From: Streptomyces sp. NBC_00464 | Lineage (GTDB): Bacteria; Actinomycetota; Actinomycetes; Streptomycetales; Streptomycetaceae | NCBI RefSeq assembly: GCF_036013915.1 | Contig: NZ_CP107899.1 | Location: 5,456,001-5,520,000, forward strand | Length of the DNA stretch: 64,000 nt | Direction: 5' to 3' | Part shown: positions 24,054 to 32,929 of the stretch, piece by piece | How the letters are laid out: every line of letters starts with the position of its first letter | Position numbering within the stretch: position 1 is the stretch's first letter | Notes under the pieces: model-generated | The model's database searches: none | Seen by the model: the letters and a program-made list of their open reading frames with translations, nothing else | What the model was told of the DNA's origin: nothing | Position numbers and translations under genes: made by a program

Positions 24054-25979
24054 GCTCGTGTGGACCTCCAGCGCCGTGCGGACCGCCGACTCCAACGCCC
24101 CTTCGATCCAGGCGGGCTTGACGGACGTGTGGCAGCCGGCGAAGTGCAACGGCCCCTCGACCGACCGCACATCGGCGAGCAGTTCGGTGTGCTGGCCGGG
24201 CAGCAGGACGGCCGCCTCGCCGTACGCGTACGGGTCGCGCATCCACGACTGGGTGGCACCGGCGCCCGTGTAGAAGACCTCGATGCGCTGCCCGTACACG
24301 TCCTGGACCCCGCCCAGGGCGTGCGGGTAGCGCTCGTCGTCGTCCAGGGAGTCCCACTTCAGGGCGTCGTCGGCCCAGCTGTACGAGGCGAGGAGCACCC
24401 CGCCCCTGCTCCCGTCGACCGGGTGGGAGGGCTGGTACATGAAGCGGTTGGCGTTGTCGGTGACCGATCCGCCGCCGATGACATGGGCCGCCTCGGGCTG
24501 GTTGCGGGCGGTCGCGCGGTACGCCGCGTAGTGCACGCGCTGGTTGGGCGGAATGTGTCCGGACGGTACGGAGGGGTGCGCGCCCAGCAGCGAGCCGTCG
24601 GCCGGCGCCTTGCCGAGCCGGTACTCGTCGTACAGACCGGGCCGGATCTTCTCCAGCTCCTCCTTCCAGTGCTTCTCCTCGAACTCCCACCAGCGGCGGC
24701 TGAATTCGAGCAGCACCTTGGTGGCCGTGTCGTAGTGGACCTCGGTGATCGCCCGCCGCTTGCCGTACGAGAGCGGCGGCGTGACCGGGACGTGCCGGAG
24801 GCCGGAGAACGGCACGGTGACGATCGCCCGGTCCCCGGTGAAGGTCTCCCGTACGACCTTGCCGTCCCGGCCCTCCGACACCGTCTCGACCCGGACGCCG
24901 TCCTCCCCGTGGCTGATCCTGGCGGCCCGGCGGTCCAGCCGCACCAGGTCCTTGACCCGTGCGTACATCGCGTCGGCCAGCGTCGCCGTGCCGTCCGGCA
25001 GCTCGTAGAACGCGGTGTCCGGGCTGATCAGGGAGGCTCCGATGAAGCTGTGCACAAAGGCGAGCGGCAGCCGCGAGGTGAGGTTCTCCACGGTGCCGAT
25101 GAGGTCGATGGTGCGCTCGTCGAGCTCGGCCGCCTCGGTCAGGAAGCGGAACATCGACCAGTGGCCGTACTTCTGGATGACCCGGGCCCAGCCCTTGACG
25201 AGCTCCGAGCCCTCCTTGCCCTCGAACTCCTTGCGTACGGGGGCGAAGGCCTCCCGCACGATGGTCGACGCGGTCTTGTCCTCGAACTCCGCGGGAACCC
25301 CGAAGGACCGGTTGACCGCCTGCGGCCTCTGCGCGTAGTCCGCCTTGCGCACCCGGATGCCGTTGACGTGGATCCAGGTGTGGTTGGCGGGCTTGCCCGC
25401 GGCGTCGACGTCGACGAGGTGGAAGCGGCGGCGCTTCAGCTCGAAGCTGTCCATGAGCCCGGTGACGAGCGGGTGGCTGTCGGGGATCCGCATCGCCCCG
25501 GCCTCGGCGTACTGCTTCGGGTCGGCGAAGGGGGACTTCGCGTTCTCGTGGCCGCCCGTGCGGAAGGTCTTGATCCGGCCGCCGACCCGGTTCCCGTTGG
25601 CCTCGATCACGGTGACGGTGTGCCCGGCCTCGCGGAGCAGATGGGCGGCGGTGAGCCCGGCCGGTCCCGCGCCGATGATCAGCACCTTCTTCGGGTCCTT
25701 GCCGCTGCGCGGCAGGCCCTTGGTGAGCAGGACGTCACGGTAGTGCGGCACCAGCGACTCGTCCTGCTCGTCGCGTACGAGGATGGCGCGGGCGACGGTC
25801 AGGCAGGCGTTCCAGTCGGAGCCGGGGGCGGCGGCCGGGGCCGTGAGGGAGCTGGACGATGCGGCGTCAGCCCTGGTCACAGCAGTGGTGGCAAGAGCGG
25901 CGGCACCTGCGGCGGCACCCGCGATCATGGTGCGCCTGGAGGGCAGGCCGGAGGTCGGTTCGGCAGGCTTGGAAGTCAT
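24051..25979 (-). CDS. Flavin amine oxidase / L-amino-acid oxidase-like, Tat-exported
   Basis: A 642-residue FAD enzyme. The N-terminus [23 protein letters not shown] is a twin-arginine signal. The dinucleotide-binding motif is [38 protein letters not shown] (residues 99-137), followed by [14 protein letters not shown], the substrate-site region seen in L-amino-acid oxidases. The C-terminal FAD segment is [29 protein letters not shown]. It probably oxidises an amino acid or amine outside the membrane, giving a keto acid, ammonia and hydrogen peroxide. Start ATG at 25979 has a GGGTGG region upstream. Substrate class cannot be fixed from the sequence; monoamine oxidases share the same fold. Confidence 0.87.
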   Translation of the reverse strand: MTSKPAEPTSGLPSRRTMIAGAAAGAAALATTAVTRADAASSSSLTAPAAAPGSDWNACLTVARAILVRDEQDESLVPHYRDVLLTKGLPRSGKDPKKVLIIGAGPAGLTAAHLLREAGHTVTVIEANGNRVGGRIKTFRTGGHENAKSPFADPKQYAEAGAMRIPDSHPLVTGLMDSFELKRRRFHLVDVDAAGKPANHTWIHVNGIRVRKADYAQRPQAVNRSFGVPAEFEDKTASTIVREAFAPVRKEFEGKEGSELVKGWARVIQKYGHWSMFRFLTEAAELDERTIDLIGTVENLTSRLPLAFVHSFIGASLISPDTAFYELPDGTATLADAMYARVKDLVRLDRRAARISHGEDGVRVETVSEGRDGKVVRETFTGDRAIVTVPFSGLRHVPVTPPLSYGKRRAITEVHYDTATKVLLEFSRRWWEFEEKHWKEELEKIRPGLYDEYRLGKAPADGSLLGAHPSVPSGHIPPNQRVHYAAYRATARNQPEAAHVIGGGSVTDNANRFMYQPSHPVDGSRGGVLLASYSWADDALKWDSLDDDERYPHALGGVQDVYGQRIEVFYTGAGATQSWMRDPYAYGEAAVLLPGQHTELLADVRSVEGPLHFAGCHTSVKPAWIEGALESAVRTALEVHTS

Positions 25980-26129
25980 GCGGCCACCCTGAGGGGCGCG
26001 GAAAGGGGCGCATTACGCGGACGCGCGTAGATCATCCGGAAATCACCCGCAGGTGACGCTTAACGATCTTGTATTATCGGCGTTCCCGCAGGTCAGATCG
26101 GCCTTGCCGGGTAACCGCCCCTCCCCGCC

Positions 26130-27128
26130 TCAGCGCGCCGAGAAGCCGTACACCGTCGTCGACACGTACTCCTCGCCCGGCCGCAGCACCGTGCTCGGGA
26201 ACTCCGGCCGGTTCGGTGAGTCCGGGAAGTGCTGGGTCTCCAGCGCGATACCGGCACACGGGCCGAACGGCTGCCCGTCGAAGTGGTCCGCCGTGTACAG
26301 CTGCATGCCCGGCTCCGTCGTCGTGACGGTCAGGACGCGCCCCGACACCTCGTCGTACAACTCGGCGACCGGACCCGCCACGCCCTCGTCCAGTACGAAG
26401 TTGTGGTCGTACTCCTTGGAGACCGGCTGCGGCTCCCGGAAGTCGAACCGGGTCCCGTCCACCGACAGGAACTCGCCCGTCGGCAGCGACTCGGCGTCCG
26501 CCGGGGTGATCAGGCCGGCCGCGATCCGCAGCCGCTGGCCCAGCGCACTGCCGGAGTCGGCGCCCGCCAGGTTCCAGTACGTGTGGTTCGTCAGGTTCAG
26601 CACGGTCGGCGCGTCCGTCGTCGCCCGGTAAGCGATCCGCAGCGCCCCGTCCTCGTCCAGCGTGTAGGCCACCGAGAGCTCCAGGCGCCCCGGGAAGCCC
26701 TCCTCGCCGTCCGCCGCGACCAGGGACAGCTCCACCCCGCCGTCGATCTCGCGGGCGTCCCACACCCGCTTGTCGAAGCCGATGGCCCCGCCGTGCACAT
26801 GGTTGCGGCCCTCGTTGCGCGTGATGTGATGGGTCGTCCCGTCGAGGACGAACGCCGCCCCGCCGATCCGGTTCGCGTACCGCCCGACCAGTGCGCCGAA
26901 GTAGGGCCCCGTGTACCGGACGTACGACGCGAGATCGGGCAGTCCGAGCGCCACCCCGCGCTGCACGCCGTCCCGGTCCGGCACCTCGACGGACTGCACG
27001 ATGGCGCCGTACGTCAGCACCCGCACGCGCGTACTGCCGCGCTCCAGCGTCCAGCGGTCCACGGCGGTGCCGTCCCCGAGGGTGCCGAAGTGTTCCGTAC
27101 GCATCACCGTGTTCGAACCCGTCTCCAT
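26130..27128 (-). CDS. galM: Aldose 1-epimerase (mutarotase)
   Basis: A 332-residue galactose-mutarotase-like beta-sandwich enzyme that interconverts alpha and beta aldoses. The two catalytic/binding histidines are visible in NEGRNHVHGGAIGFDKRVWDA and NLTNHTYWNLAG, and the general-base Glu in IALETQHFPDSPN near the C-terminus. YGAIVQSVEVPDRDG and GRYANRIGGAAFVLDG are the conserved N-terminal strands. No signal peptide is seen, so it is cytosolic. ATG at 27128 is used; ATG at 27104 is an alternative, and neither has a strong ribosome site. The next gene upstream (SGNH lipoprotein) ends 10 nt away on the same strand. Confidence 0.92.
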   Translation of the reverse strand: METGSNTVMRTEHFGTLGDGTAVDRWTLERGSTRVRVLTYGAIVQSVEVPDRDGVQRGVALGLPDLASYVRYTGPYFGALVGRYANRIGGAAFVLDGTTHHITRNEGRNHVHGGAIGFDKRVWDAREIDGGVELSLVAADGEEGFPGRLELSVAYTLDEDGALRIAYRATTDAPTVLNLTNHTYWNLAGADSGSALGQRLRIAAGLITPADAESLPTGEFLSVDGTRFDFREPQPVSKEYDHNFVLDEGVAGPVAELYDEVSGRVLTVTTTEPGMQLYTADHFDGQPFGPCAGIALETQHFPDSPNRPEFPSTVLRPGEEYVSTTVYGFSAR

Positions 27129-27138
27129 GATCGAAACC

Positions 27139-28053
27139 TTAGCCCGGGGGCCGCGCCGCGGTGACATTGCGGTAGGCGATCTCGGCCAGCCGGGCCTGCC
27201 CGTTGCGTCCCGGGTGGAACCAGTCCCACTGGCTCAGCTGCTTGCCGGTGAACCGGTAGTCGAACACCGCCCCGCCGTCGTAGCGGCAGCGCGAGTCCTT
27301 CGCGCACACCTCGCGCAGCACCTCGTTGTACGCGATGACGCGGTCCTGCACCGCCCCGCGCCGGGCCACCGCCGAGGCGCCCAGGTTGTCGGCGTCACCC
27401 AGCATCGACTTGCAGATGCCCAGCTTCCAGATCTGCTTGCCCAGCTGACTGCCCCGGCCCGTGGACCAGAGCCGCTTGAGGTCCGGCACGCTCGACACGT
27501 ACACCTGCGCCTTCGGCGCCGCACTGCGCAGCTGACGCATCGACGCCTCGAACGACGTGCGGAAATCGGCCACCGGCGTCATGGTCCGCACCGAGTCCCG
27601 GCAGGCGTCATTGGCGCCGATCATCACCGTCACCAGATCGGGGTCCTCCTTCGCGGCCAGCGCCATCTGCTCCGGCAACTGCGCGATCCGGGCACCCGTC
27701 TCGGCGTGGTTCCAGCTGTGGGCCGCCGCGCCCGAGGCGCCGAGGAGCCGCACCGCCAGGCTGCGCACCGCGCTGTCCGTGCCGGTCGACCAGGAGGCCT
27801 CGGGGCAGTCGGCCAGCACCGAACAGGCGTCGAAGCCCCGCGTGATGGAGTCTCCGACCGCGGCGACCGACTCCGGACTGCGGTCCCAGAGCGGTGCGGC
27901 AGCAGGCCGCCTGCCCGCGTCGGCCGTCGCGCCCTTGGTCGTCCGGTCGGAGCCGGAGTCACAGCCCGTCAGGACGGCCGTGCCGAGGAACGACACGGCG
28001 GCCAGCGCGGCCAGTGCGGTGCGTGAACGGTGCCGTACGGAGCGATCCGGCAT
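27139..28053 (-). CDS. SGNH/GDSL hydrolase, lipoprotein
   Basis: A 304-residue lipid-anchored hydrolase. The signal ends in the lipobox AVLTGC. The SGNH blocks are clear: block I VAAVGDSITRGFD with the nucleophile Ser, block III IGANDACRDS with the oxyanion Asn, and block V DWFHPGRNGQARLAE with the catalytic Asp and His. Paired cysteines (DACSVLADC, AKDSRC) suggest an oxidising, extracytoplasmic location. Esterase or lipase activity is likely, substrate unknown. Start at 28053 follows an AGGAGAGGA-type ribosome site and gives a normal signal peptide; the longer frame does not. galM follows 10 nt downstream. Confidence 0.9.
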   Translation of the reverse strand: MPDRSVRHRSRTALAALAAVSFLGTAVLTGCDSGSDRTTKGATADAGRRPAAAPLWDRSPESVAAVGDSITRGFDACSVLADCPEASWSTGTDSAVRSLAVRLLGASGAAAHSWNHAETGARIAQLPEQMALAAKEDPDLVTVMIGANDACRDSVRTMTPVADFRTSFEASMRQLRSAAPKAQVYVSSVPDLKRLWSTGRGSQLGKQIWKLGICKSMLGDADNLGASAVARRGAVQDRVIAYNEVLREVCAKDSRCRYDGGAVFDYRFTGKQLSQWDWFHPGRNGQARLAEIAYRNVTAARPPG

Positions 28054-28412
28054 TGCCCTCGTCCTCTCCTGTTCCTGTCCCATGCCTCCGGCACACCCGT
28101 GCGGCACCGGTCGGCGGGCCCGCGCGCCCTGCCGGGTGAATGCCGAGCGAATCATGGGCCCAGGACCGACGGTACGTCACACCTCGGACGCCGCCGCACG
28201 GTAGCTTTTCCACGTCGAACCAGTGGCTCCTTCGGTCACCCGGCTCCACTCGGGTGGCTCTCGAACATCACATCACGTCACATACCCTCCCTTCTCCGGA
28301 CATTAACTCCCGATACTGTTTACTGATGACAGCCTCGGGAACCGGCCGGTAAGAGGTGGTACGGCGCGAGGCCGCTGGGGAAGGCGAACCTCGTCCCACA
28401 CTGGAGGTCCCG
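28054..28412. other. Divergent intergenic region without a gene
   Basis: This 359-nt gap separates the SGNH gene from the DUF3145 gene, which are transcribed apart. The half near the DUF3145 gene (about 28260-28335) is comparatively AT-rich and probably carries its promoter. A small hairpin CACCCG/CGGGTG (28237-28242 and 28251-28256) is present. No credible coding frame or RNA gene was seen. Confidence 0.6.
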
Positions 28413-28907
28413 GTGACGACACGTGGAGTCCTGTACGTCCACTCAGCCCCGCGCGCGCTCTGTCCACACGTCGAATGGGCGGTGGGGGGCGTACTCGGCG
28501 TGCGGGTCCAGCTCGACTGGATCAGACAGCCGGCCGCACCCGGCACCTGGCGTTCCGAATTCTCCTGGCAGGCCGGCCCGGGTACGGCGTCCCAGCTCGC
28601 CTCCGCGCTGCGCGGCTGGGATCTGCTGCGTTTCGAGGTGACGGCGGAACCGTCGCCGACCGCGGAGGGGGAGCGTTACAGCTCCACGCCCGAGCTGGGC
28701 ATCTTCCACGCCGTCACCGGCATGCACGGCGACATCCTGGTCCCCGAGGACCGGCTGCGAGCCGCGTTGGCGCGGTCGCTGAGCGGGGAGAGCGACCTGG
28801 AGGCGGAGATCGCCAAGCTCCTGGGCAAGCCGTGGGACGACGAACTGGAGTCCTTCCGCCACGCGGGCGAGGGCGCGCCGGTGCGGTGGCTCCACCAGGT
28901 GGTGTGA
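28413..28907 (+). CDS. DUF3145 domain protein
   Basis: A 164-residue cytosolic protein of the actinobacterial DUF3145 family, function unknown. It starts VTTRGVLYVHSAPRALCPHVEWAVGGVLGVRV and contains SEFSWQAGPGTASQLASALRGWDLLRFEVTAEPS, then GEGERYSSTPELGIFHAVTGMHGDILVPEDRLR in the second half (slightly abridged here). The family is nearly universal in Streptomyces and short, fitting this length. GTG at 28413 lies 5 nt after GGAGG, a near-ideal ribosome site. It is monocistronic and followed by a repeat-rich intergenic region. No catalytic residues can be proposed. Confidence 0.88.
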   Translation: MTTRGVLYVHSAPRALCPHVEWAVGGVLGVRVQLDWIRQPAAPGTWRSEFSWQAGPGTASQLASALRGWDLLRFEVTAEPSPTAEGERYSSTPELGIFHAVTGMHGDILVPEDRLRAALARSLSGESDLEAEIAKLLGKPWDDELESFRHAGEGAPVRWLHQVV

Positions 28908-28931
28908 CCCCTCCCGGGGCGCTGCCCCGGA

Positions 28932-29165
28932 CCCCGCGCCTCAATCGCCGGCGGGGCTTGAACGCAAGGCCCAACCGGGGCTCCGCCCCGCGCCCCGCGC
29001 CTCAAACGCCGGCGGGGCTGGGTTTTGGGCTTCGCCCCGTGCCCCGCGTCTCAATCGTCGGCGGGGCTGGGATGTGGCGGGGCTGGTTTGGCCACTCCTG
29101 GCGGTGGGTGCTTTCAAGCGGTGATCAGGCCAAATCAAGCCCCTCCGGCGATTGAGGAGCGGGGG
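28932..29165. repeat. Four copies of a Streptomyces-type extragenic repeat
   Basis: Three direct copies of a ~28-bp unit lie at 28932-28959, 28993-29020 and 29042-29069, and a fourth in inverted orientation at 29138-29165. Each has the core CCCCGC-x-TCAA-x-CG(C/T)CGGCGGGGCT. The 352-nt gap between the DUF3145 gene and fabF holds nothing else apart from the fabF terminator. Units of this kind occur in many intergenic regions of Streptomyces genomes by general knowledge; their function is not established. The outer copies can pair with the inverted one in RNA. Confidence 0.85.
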
Positions 29166-29198
29166 CACGGGGGCAGCGCCCCCGAAAAGGCCCGCGGC

Positions 29199-29246
29199 AC
29201 GTGTGAAGCCCGCCTCCCCTCACCGGGGGAAGCGGGCTTCACACGT
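29199..29246 (-). terminator. Terminator of the fatty acid synthase operon
   Basis: A 15-bp perfect stem (29199-29213 and 29232-29246; ACGTGTGAAGCCCGC and its complement) encloses a loop with a further 5-bp TCCCC/GGGGA stem. It lies 14 nt after the fabF stop codon on the minus strand. Confidence 0.88.
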
Positions 29247-29259
29247 ACAGCCGAAAAGA

Positions 29260-30522
29260 TCACACGCTACGGAACGCCAGCACCACGTTGTGCCCGCCGA
29301 AGCCGAACGAGTTGTTGATCGCCGCGATCGGCCCCTCCGGCAGCGCCCGAGGCGCGTCCCGCACGATGTCCGCCTCGACCGCGTCGTCGAGGTTGTCGAT
29401 GTTGATGGTCGGCGGAGCCATCCGGTGGTGCAGGGCCAGGACCGTCGCGACGGTCTCGATACCGCCCGCGCCACCGAGCAGGTGACCGGTCATCGACTTC
29501 GTCGCGGAGATCGCGACATGGTCCAGGTCGTCGCCCAGGATCTTGCGCAGCGCCTTCAGCTCCGCGACATCGCCCTGCGGCGTGGACGTCGCGTGCGCGT
29601 TGAGGTGCACGACCTCGGACGGCTTGAGGTCCGTCTGGTCCAGCAGGTTCTGCATCGCCGCGGCGATACCGCGCCCGGTCGGCTCGGGCTGGGCGATGTG
29701 GTGGGCGTCCGCGGACAGCCCCTGGCCCAGCACCTCGCAGTAGACCCGGGCGCCGCGCGCGGCGGCGTGCTCCGCGGACTCCAGGACGACGACGCCGGCG
29801 CCCTCACCGAGGACGAAACCGTCGCGGCCGGTGTCGTACGGACGCGAGGCCTTCTCGGGCTCGTCGTTGCTCTTGGACATCGCCATCATGTTGGCGAACG
29901 CGGCGATCGGCAGCGGGTGGATCGCCGCCTCGGTGCCACCGGCGAGGACCACATCGGCACGGCCGGTGCGGATCATCTCGACGGCGTACCCGATCGCCTC
30001 GGCACCCGACGCACAGGCGGAGACCGGGGTGTGGACGCCCGCCCGGGCGTTCACCTCGATACCCACGTTGGCGGCCGGGCCGTTGGGCATGAGCATGGGC
30101 ACGGTGTGCGGGGAGACGCGGCGTACGCCCTTCTCCTTCAGCACGTCGTACTGGTCGAGCAGGGTGATCACGCCGCCGATGCCGGAGGCGATGACCGAAC
30201 CCAGCCGCTCGGGCTGGATCTTCTCGTCCTCACCGGCAGGACCGGTGAAGCCCGCGTCCGCCCACGCCTCGCGGGCCGCGATCAGCGCGAACTGCGCCGA
30301 GCGGTCCAGCTTGCGGGCGAGCGGTCGGGGCAGGACGTCGCCCGGGTCGACGGCCGCGAGGGCCGCGATCCGGACAGGCAGTTCGGCGAAACGTTCGCCC
30401 TCAAGAGGCTTGACGCCGGAACGGCCGGCCATCAGACCTTCCCAGGTCGATGCGGAATCGCCACCCAGCGGAGTGGTTGCGCCGATACCGGTGACGACCA
30501 CGGTGCGATTGGTCGAGCTCAC
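29260..30522 (-). CDS. fabF: 3-oxoacyl-[acyl-carrier-protein] synthase II
   Basis: A 420-residue condensing enzyme that elongates acyl-ACP with malonyl-ACP in type II fatty acid synthesis. The Cys-His-His triad is visible: Cys170 in VSACASGAEAIGYA, His310 in NAHATSTPQGD and His347 in KSMTGHLLGGAGG. The C-terminal INNSFGFGGHNVVLAF is the usual family ending. GTG at 30522 (MSSTNRTVVVTGIG) is chosen by homology, and the longer frame overlaps acpP. It is the last gene of the fabD-fabH-acpP-fabF unit, 76 nt after acpP, and is followed by the operon terminator. Confidence 0.96.
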   Translation of the reverse strand: MSSTNRTVVVTGIGATTPLGGDSASTWEGLMAGRSGVKPLEGERFAELPVRIAALAAVDPGDVLPRPLARKLDRSAQFALIAAREAWADAGFTGPAGEDEKIQPERLGSVIASGIGGVITLLDQYDVLKEKGVRRVSPHTVPMLMPNGPAANVGIEVNARAGVHTPVSACASGAEAIGYAVEMIRTGRADVVLAGGTEAAIHPLPIAAFANMMAMSKSNDEPEKASRPYDTGRDGFVLGEGAGVVVLESAEHAAARGARVYCEVLGQGLSADAHHIAQPEPTGRGIAAAMQNLLDQTDLKPSEVVHLNAHATSTPQGDVAELKALRKILGDDLDHVAISATKSMTGHLLGGAGGIETVATVLALHHRMAPPTINIDNLDDAVEADIVRDAPRALPEGPIAAINNSFGFGGHNVVLAFRSV

Positions 30523-30598
30523 TGGAAAATCTTCTCCACGTGTAGAGGGTCGTGAATCAGCGGCGCCACCGCCGGGTGGCGACACAGCTGGGCTGGGA

Positions 30599-30847
30599 TC
30601 AGCCCTGGTGCTTGAGGATGTACTCGGTGGCGTCGCCCACCGTCTTGAGGTTCTTGACGTCCTCGTCGGGGATCTTGACGTCGAAGCGCTCCTCGGCGGC
30701 GACGACGACCTCGACCATGGACAGCGAGTCGACGTCCAGGTCGTCGGTGAAGGACTTCTCCAGCTCGACGTCCTCGGCCGGGATACCGGCGATCTCGTTG
30801 ACGATCTCGGCGAGACCGTCGAGGATCTCCTTCTGCGTGGCGGCCAT
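30599..30847 (-). CDS. acpP: Acyl carrier protein (fatty acid synthesis)
   Basis: An 82-residue acidic protein that carries growing acyl chains on 4'-phosphopantetheine. Ser41 in the DVDSLSMVEVV motif is the attachment site. Helix I is KEILDGLAEIVNEIAGIPAEDVE and helix III/IV ERFDVKIPDEDVKNLKTVGDATEYI. Its place between fabH and fabF identifies it as the primary-metabolism ACP rather than a polyketide ACP. It lies 63 nt after fabH, and a GGAG-like site precedes the ATG. Confidence 0.97.
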   Translation of the reverse strand: MAATQKEILDGLAEIVNEIAGIPAEDVELEKSFTDDLDVDSLSMVEVVVAAEERFDVKIPDEDVKNLKTVGDATEYILKHQG

Positions 30848-30910
30848 GTTGGCGCTCCTTCGGTGTATGTCTGCTGGGTTCGGGCGTCCGGGCGAAAAGG
30901 CCCGGTGTGC

Positions 30911-31912
30911 CTAGGGGAGGGTAACGACCGTTGCGGCGTAGACGAGACCCGCCCCGAAGCCGATGACGAGCGCGGTGTCGCCGCTCTTCGCCTGACCGGT
31001 CGCCAGAAGCCGCTCCATTGCGAGCGGAATCGAGGCGGCGGAGGTGTTGCCGGTGGTCTCCACGTCACGGGCGACCATGACGTGTTCCGGCAGCTTCAGG
31101 GTCTTCACCATCGAGTCGATGATCCGCATGTTGGCCTGGTGCGGGATGAAGACGTCCAGGTCTTCCGGGGCGATCCCGGCCGCTTCCAGCGCCTGCTGGG
31201 CGACCTTCGCCATCTCGAAGACGGCCCAGCGGAAGACCGCCTGGCCCTCCTGCGTGATGGCGGGGAACTTCTCCGGCCGGTCGGCGTGGAAGGTGTCCCA
31301 CGCCACGGTCTGCTTGATCGTGTCGGACTTGTCGCCCTCGGAGCCCCAGACCGTCGGGCCGATGGCCGGCTCCTTGGACGGGCCGACGATCACGGCACCG
31401 GCTCCGTCGCCGAACAGGAACGCCGTCGCGCGGTCGCTCAGGTCGGTGAGGTCGCTCAGCCGCTCCACGCCGATCACGAGTACGTACTCCGCGGAGCCCT
31501 CGACGATCATGCCCTTGGCGAGCGTCAGGCCGTAGCCGAAGCCCGCGCAGCCGGCCGAGATGTCGAAGGCGGCGGGCTTGCCCGCGCCGACCTTGTGGGC
31601 GATCTCGGTCGCGATGGCCGGGGTCTGCTTGAAGTGCGAGACGGTGGAGACGATGACCGCGCCGATCTGCTCCGGCGTGATCCCGGCGTCGGCGATGGCC
31701 TTGCCGGACGCCTCGACGGACATCGCGGACACGGTCTCCTGCTCGGAGGCCCAGTGACGGCTGGCGATTCCGGACCGGGAGCGGATCCACTCGTCGGACG
31801 AGTCGATCGTCTCGAGGATCACCTCGTTGGGCACGACACGGGTCGGGCGGTAGCCGCCGACACCCATGATCCGTGCGTACGGGGCGCCCTTGCTGGGCTT
31901 GATCTTCGACAT
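30911..31912 (-). CDS. fabH: 3-oxoacyl-[acyl-carrier-protein] synthase III
   Basis: A 333-residue enzyme that starts fatty acid synthesis by condensing an acyl-CoA primer with malonyl-ACP; Streptomyces FabH accepts branched primers. The catalytic triad is Cys122 (DISAGCAGFGYG), His258 (IPHQANMRI) and Asn289 (TTGNTSAAS). The C-terminal GFGAGLVYAATVV is standard. It lies 13 nt after fabD and 63 nt before acpP. The start MSKIKPSKGAPYARIMGVGGYRP matches Streptomyces FabH as remembered. Confidence 0.97.
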   Translation of the reverse strand: MSKIKPSKGAPYARIMGVGGYRPTRVVPNEVILETIDSSDEWIRSRSGIASRHWASEQETVSAMSVEASGKAIADAGITPEQIGAVIVSTVSHFKQTPAIATEIAHKVGAGKPAAFDISAGCAGFGYGLTLAKGMIVEGSAEYVLVIGVERLSDLTDLSDRATAFLFGDGAGAVIVGPSKEPAIGPTVWGSEGDKSDTIKQTVAWDTFHADRPEKFPAITQEGQAVFRWAVFEMAKVAQQALEAAGIAPEDLDVFIPHQANMRIIDSMVKTLKLPEHVMVARDVETTGNTSAASIPLAMERLLATGQAKSGDTALVIGFGAGLVYAATVVTLP

Positions 31913-31925
31913 GCTCTCGGGCTCC

Positions 31926-32840
31926 TTAGGCGCCTGCGTGCTCAGCGATGAGCGCGCGGGCCGCGTCGAGGTCGTCGGGGGTCTTGAGCGCGAGGGTCTG
32001 CACGCCGGGCAGTGCGCGCTTGGCCAGGCCGGTCAGCGTGCCGCCGGGGCAGGCCTCGATGAGCGCGGTGACGCCCAGCGCCTTGAACGTCTCCATGCAC
32101 AGGTCCCAGCGGACCGGGTTGGCGACCTGGCCGACCAGCCGGGAGATGACCTCCGCGCCGGTGGCCACGGTCTGCCCGTCGGCGTTCGAGACATATGTCA
32201 CGGCCGGGTCGGAGACCTCCAGAGCCGTGGCGGCCTCACGGAGACGTTCGACCGCGGGAGCCATGTGGTGCGTGTGGAACGCACCGGCGACCTTGAGCGG
32301 GACCACCCGGCGCACGCCCTCGGGCTTGTCCTCGGTGAGCGCGGCGATCTGCGCAGCCGTGCCGGCGGCGACGATCTGACCGGCCCCGTTGACGTTCGCG
32401 GGCGTCAGACCGAGCTTCTCCAGGTGCGCGACGGTGACCTCGGGGTCGCCGCCGAGCAGCGCGGCCATGCCGGTCTCGGTGACCGCCGCGGCCTCGGCCA
32501 TGCCGAGCCCACGGGTGCGTACGAAACGCAGCGCCGCCTCGTCGCCGATGACTCCGGCGAGAGCGGCCGCGGTGATTTCGCCAACGCTGTGACCTGCGAC
32601 GACACCCGGCGACGCGTCGAGCGCGGCGGCGGAGAGCAGACCGGCGGCGACCAGTAGCGGCTGAGCCACCGCGGTGTCACGGATCTCCTCCGCATCGGCC
32701 TTCGTGCCGAAGTGGGCAAGGTCGAGCTCGATGGCGTCGGACCAGGCCGCGATGCGGTCGGAGGCACCGGGGAGGTCGAGCCAGGGAGTCAGGAAGCCGG
32801 GCGTCTGAGCGCCTTGGCCGGGAGCGACGAGTACGAGCAC
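31926..32840 (-). CDS. fabD: Malonyl-CoA:ACP transacylase
   Basis: A 304-residue acyltransferase that loads malonate onto ACP. The nucleophile Ser85 is in the GHSVG motif and the catalytic His189 in VAGAFHTHHM; the N-terminal VLVLVAPGQGAQTPGFLTPWLDL is the typical start, and GQIVAAG and NPVRWDLCMETF follow. GTG at 32840 is chosen because Streptomyces FabD proteins begin MLVLVAPGQGAQ; GTG at 32846 is two codons longer and possible. Compared from memory with S. coelicolor FabD it is about 12 residues shorter just before GHSVG. It is the first gene of the operon, 89 nt downstream of the fasR stop, with its own promoter. Confidence 0.95.
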   Translation of the reverse strand: MLVLVAPGQGAQTPGFLTPWLDLPGASDRIAAWSDAIELDLAHFGTKADAEEIRDTAVAQPLLVAAGLLSAAALDASPGVVAGHSVGEITAAALAGVIGDEAALRFVRTRGLGMAEAAAVTETGMAALLGGDPEVTVAHLEKLGLTPANVNGAGQIVAAGTAAQIAALTEDKPEGVRRVVPLKVAGAFHTHHMAPAVERLREAATALEVSDPAVTYVSNADGQTVATGAEVISRLVGQVANPVRWDLCMETFKALGVTALIEACPGGTLTGLAKRALPGVQTLALKTPDDLDAARALIAEHAGA

Positions 32841-32895
32841 CCTCACACTCTCTCTTGTGAACGGTCCGGAACGCCCGTGGGGACAGGGACGAAGA

Positions 32896-32925
32896 ACCGT
32901 ATGGGGAATTGTTGAAGTCCGACAA
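32896..32925 (-). promoter_or_regulatory. Probable fabD promoter
   Basis: Read on the minus strand, a -35 TTGTCG (32920-32925) and a -10 TACGGT (32896-32901) are separated by 18 nt. The -35 begins within 5 nt of the fasR stop codon. About 55 nt of leader then precede the fabD start. The spacing and the position fit a housekeeping promoter under control of the FasR activator. Confidence 0.6.
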
Positions 32926-32929
32926 AAGT

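Noticed and set aside
29260..32840. Polyketide or secondary-metabolite cluster
   Set aside because: FabD, FabH, ACP and FabF with FasR in this order are the primary fatty acid synthase; no modifying or ketosynthase/chain-length pairs are present.
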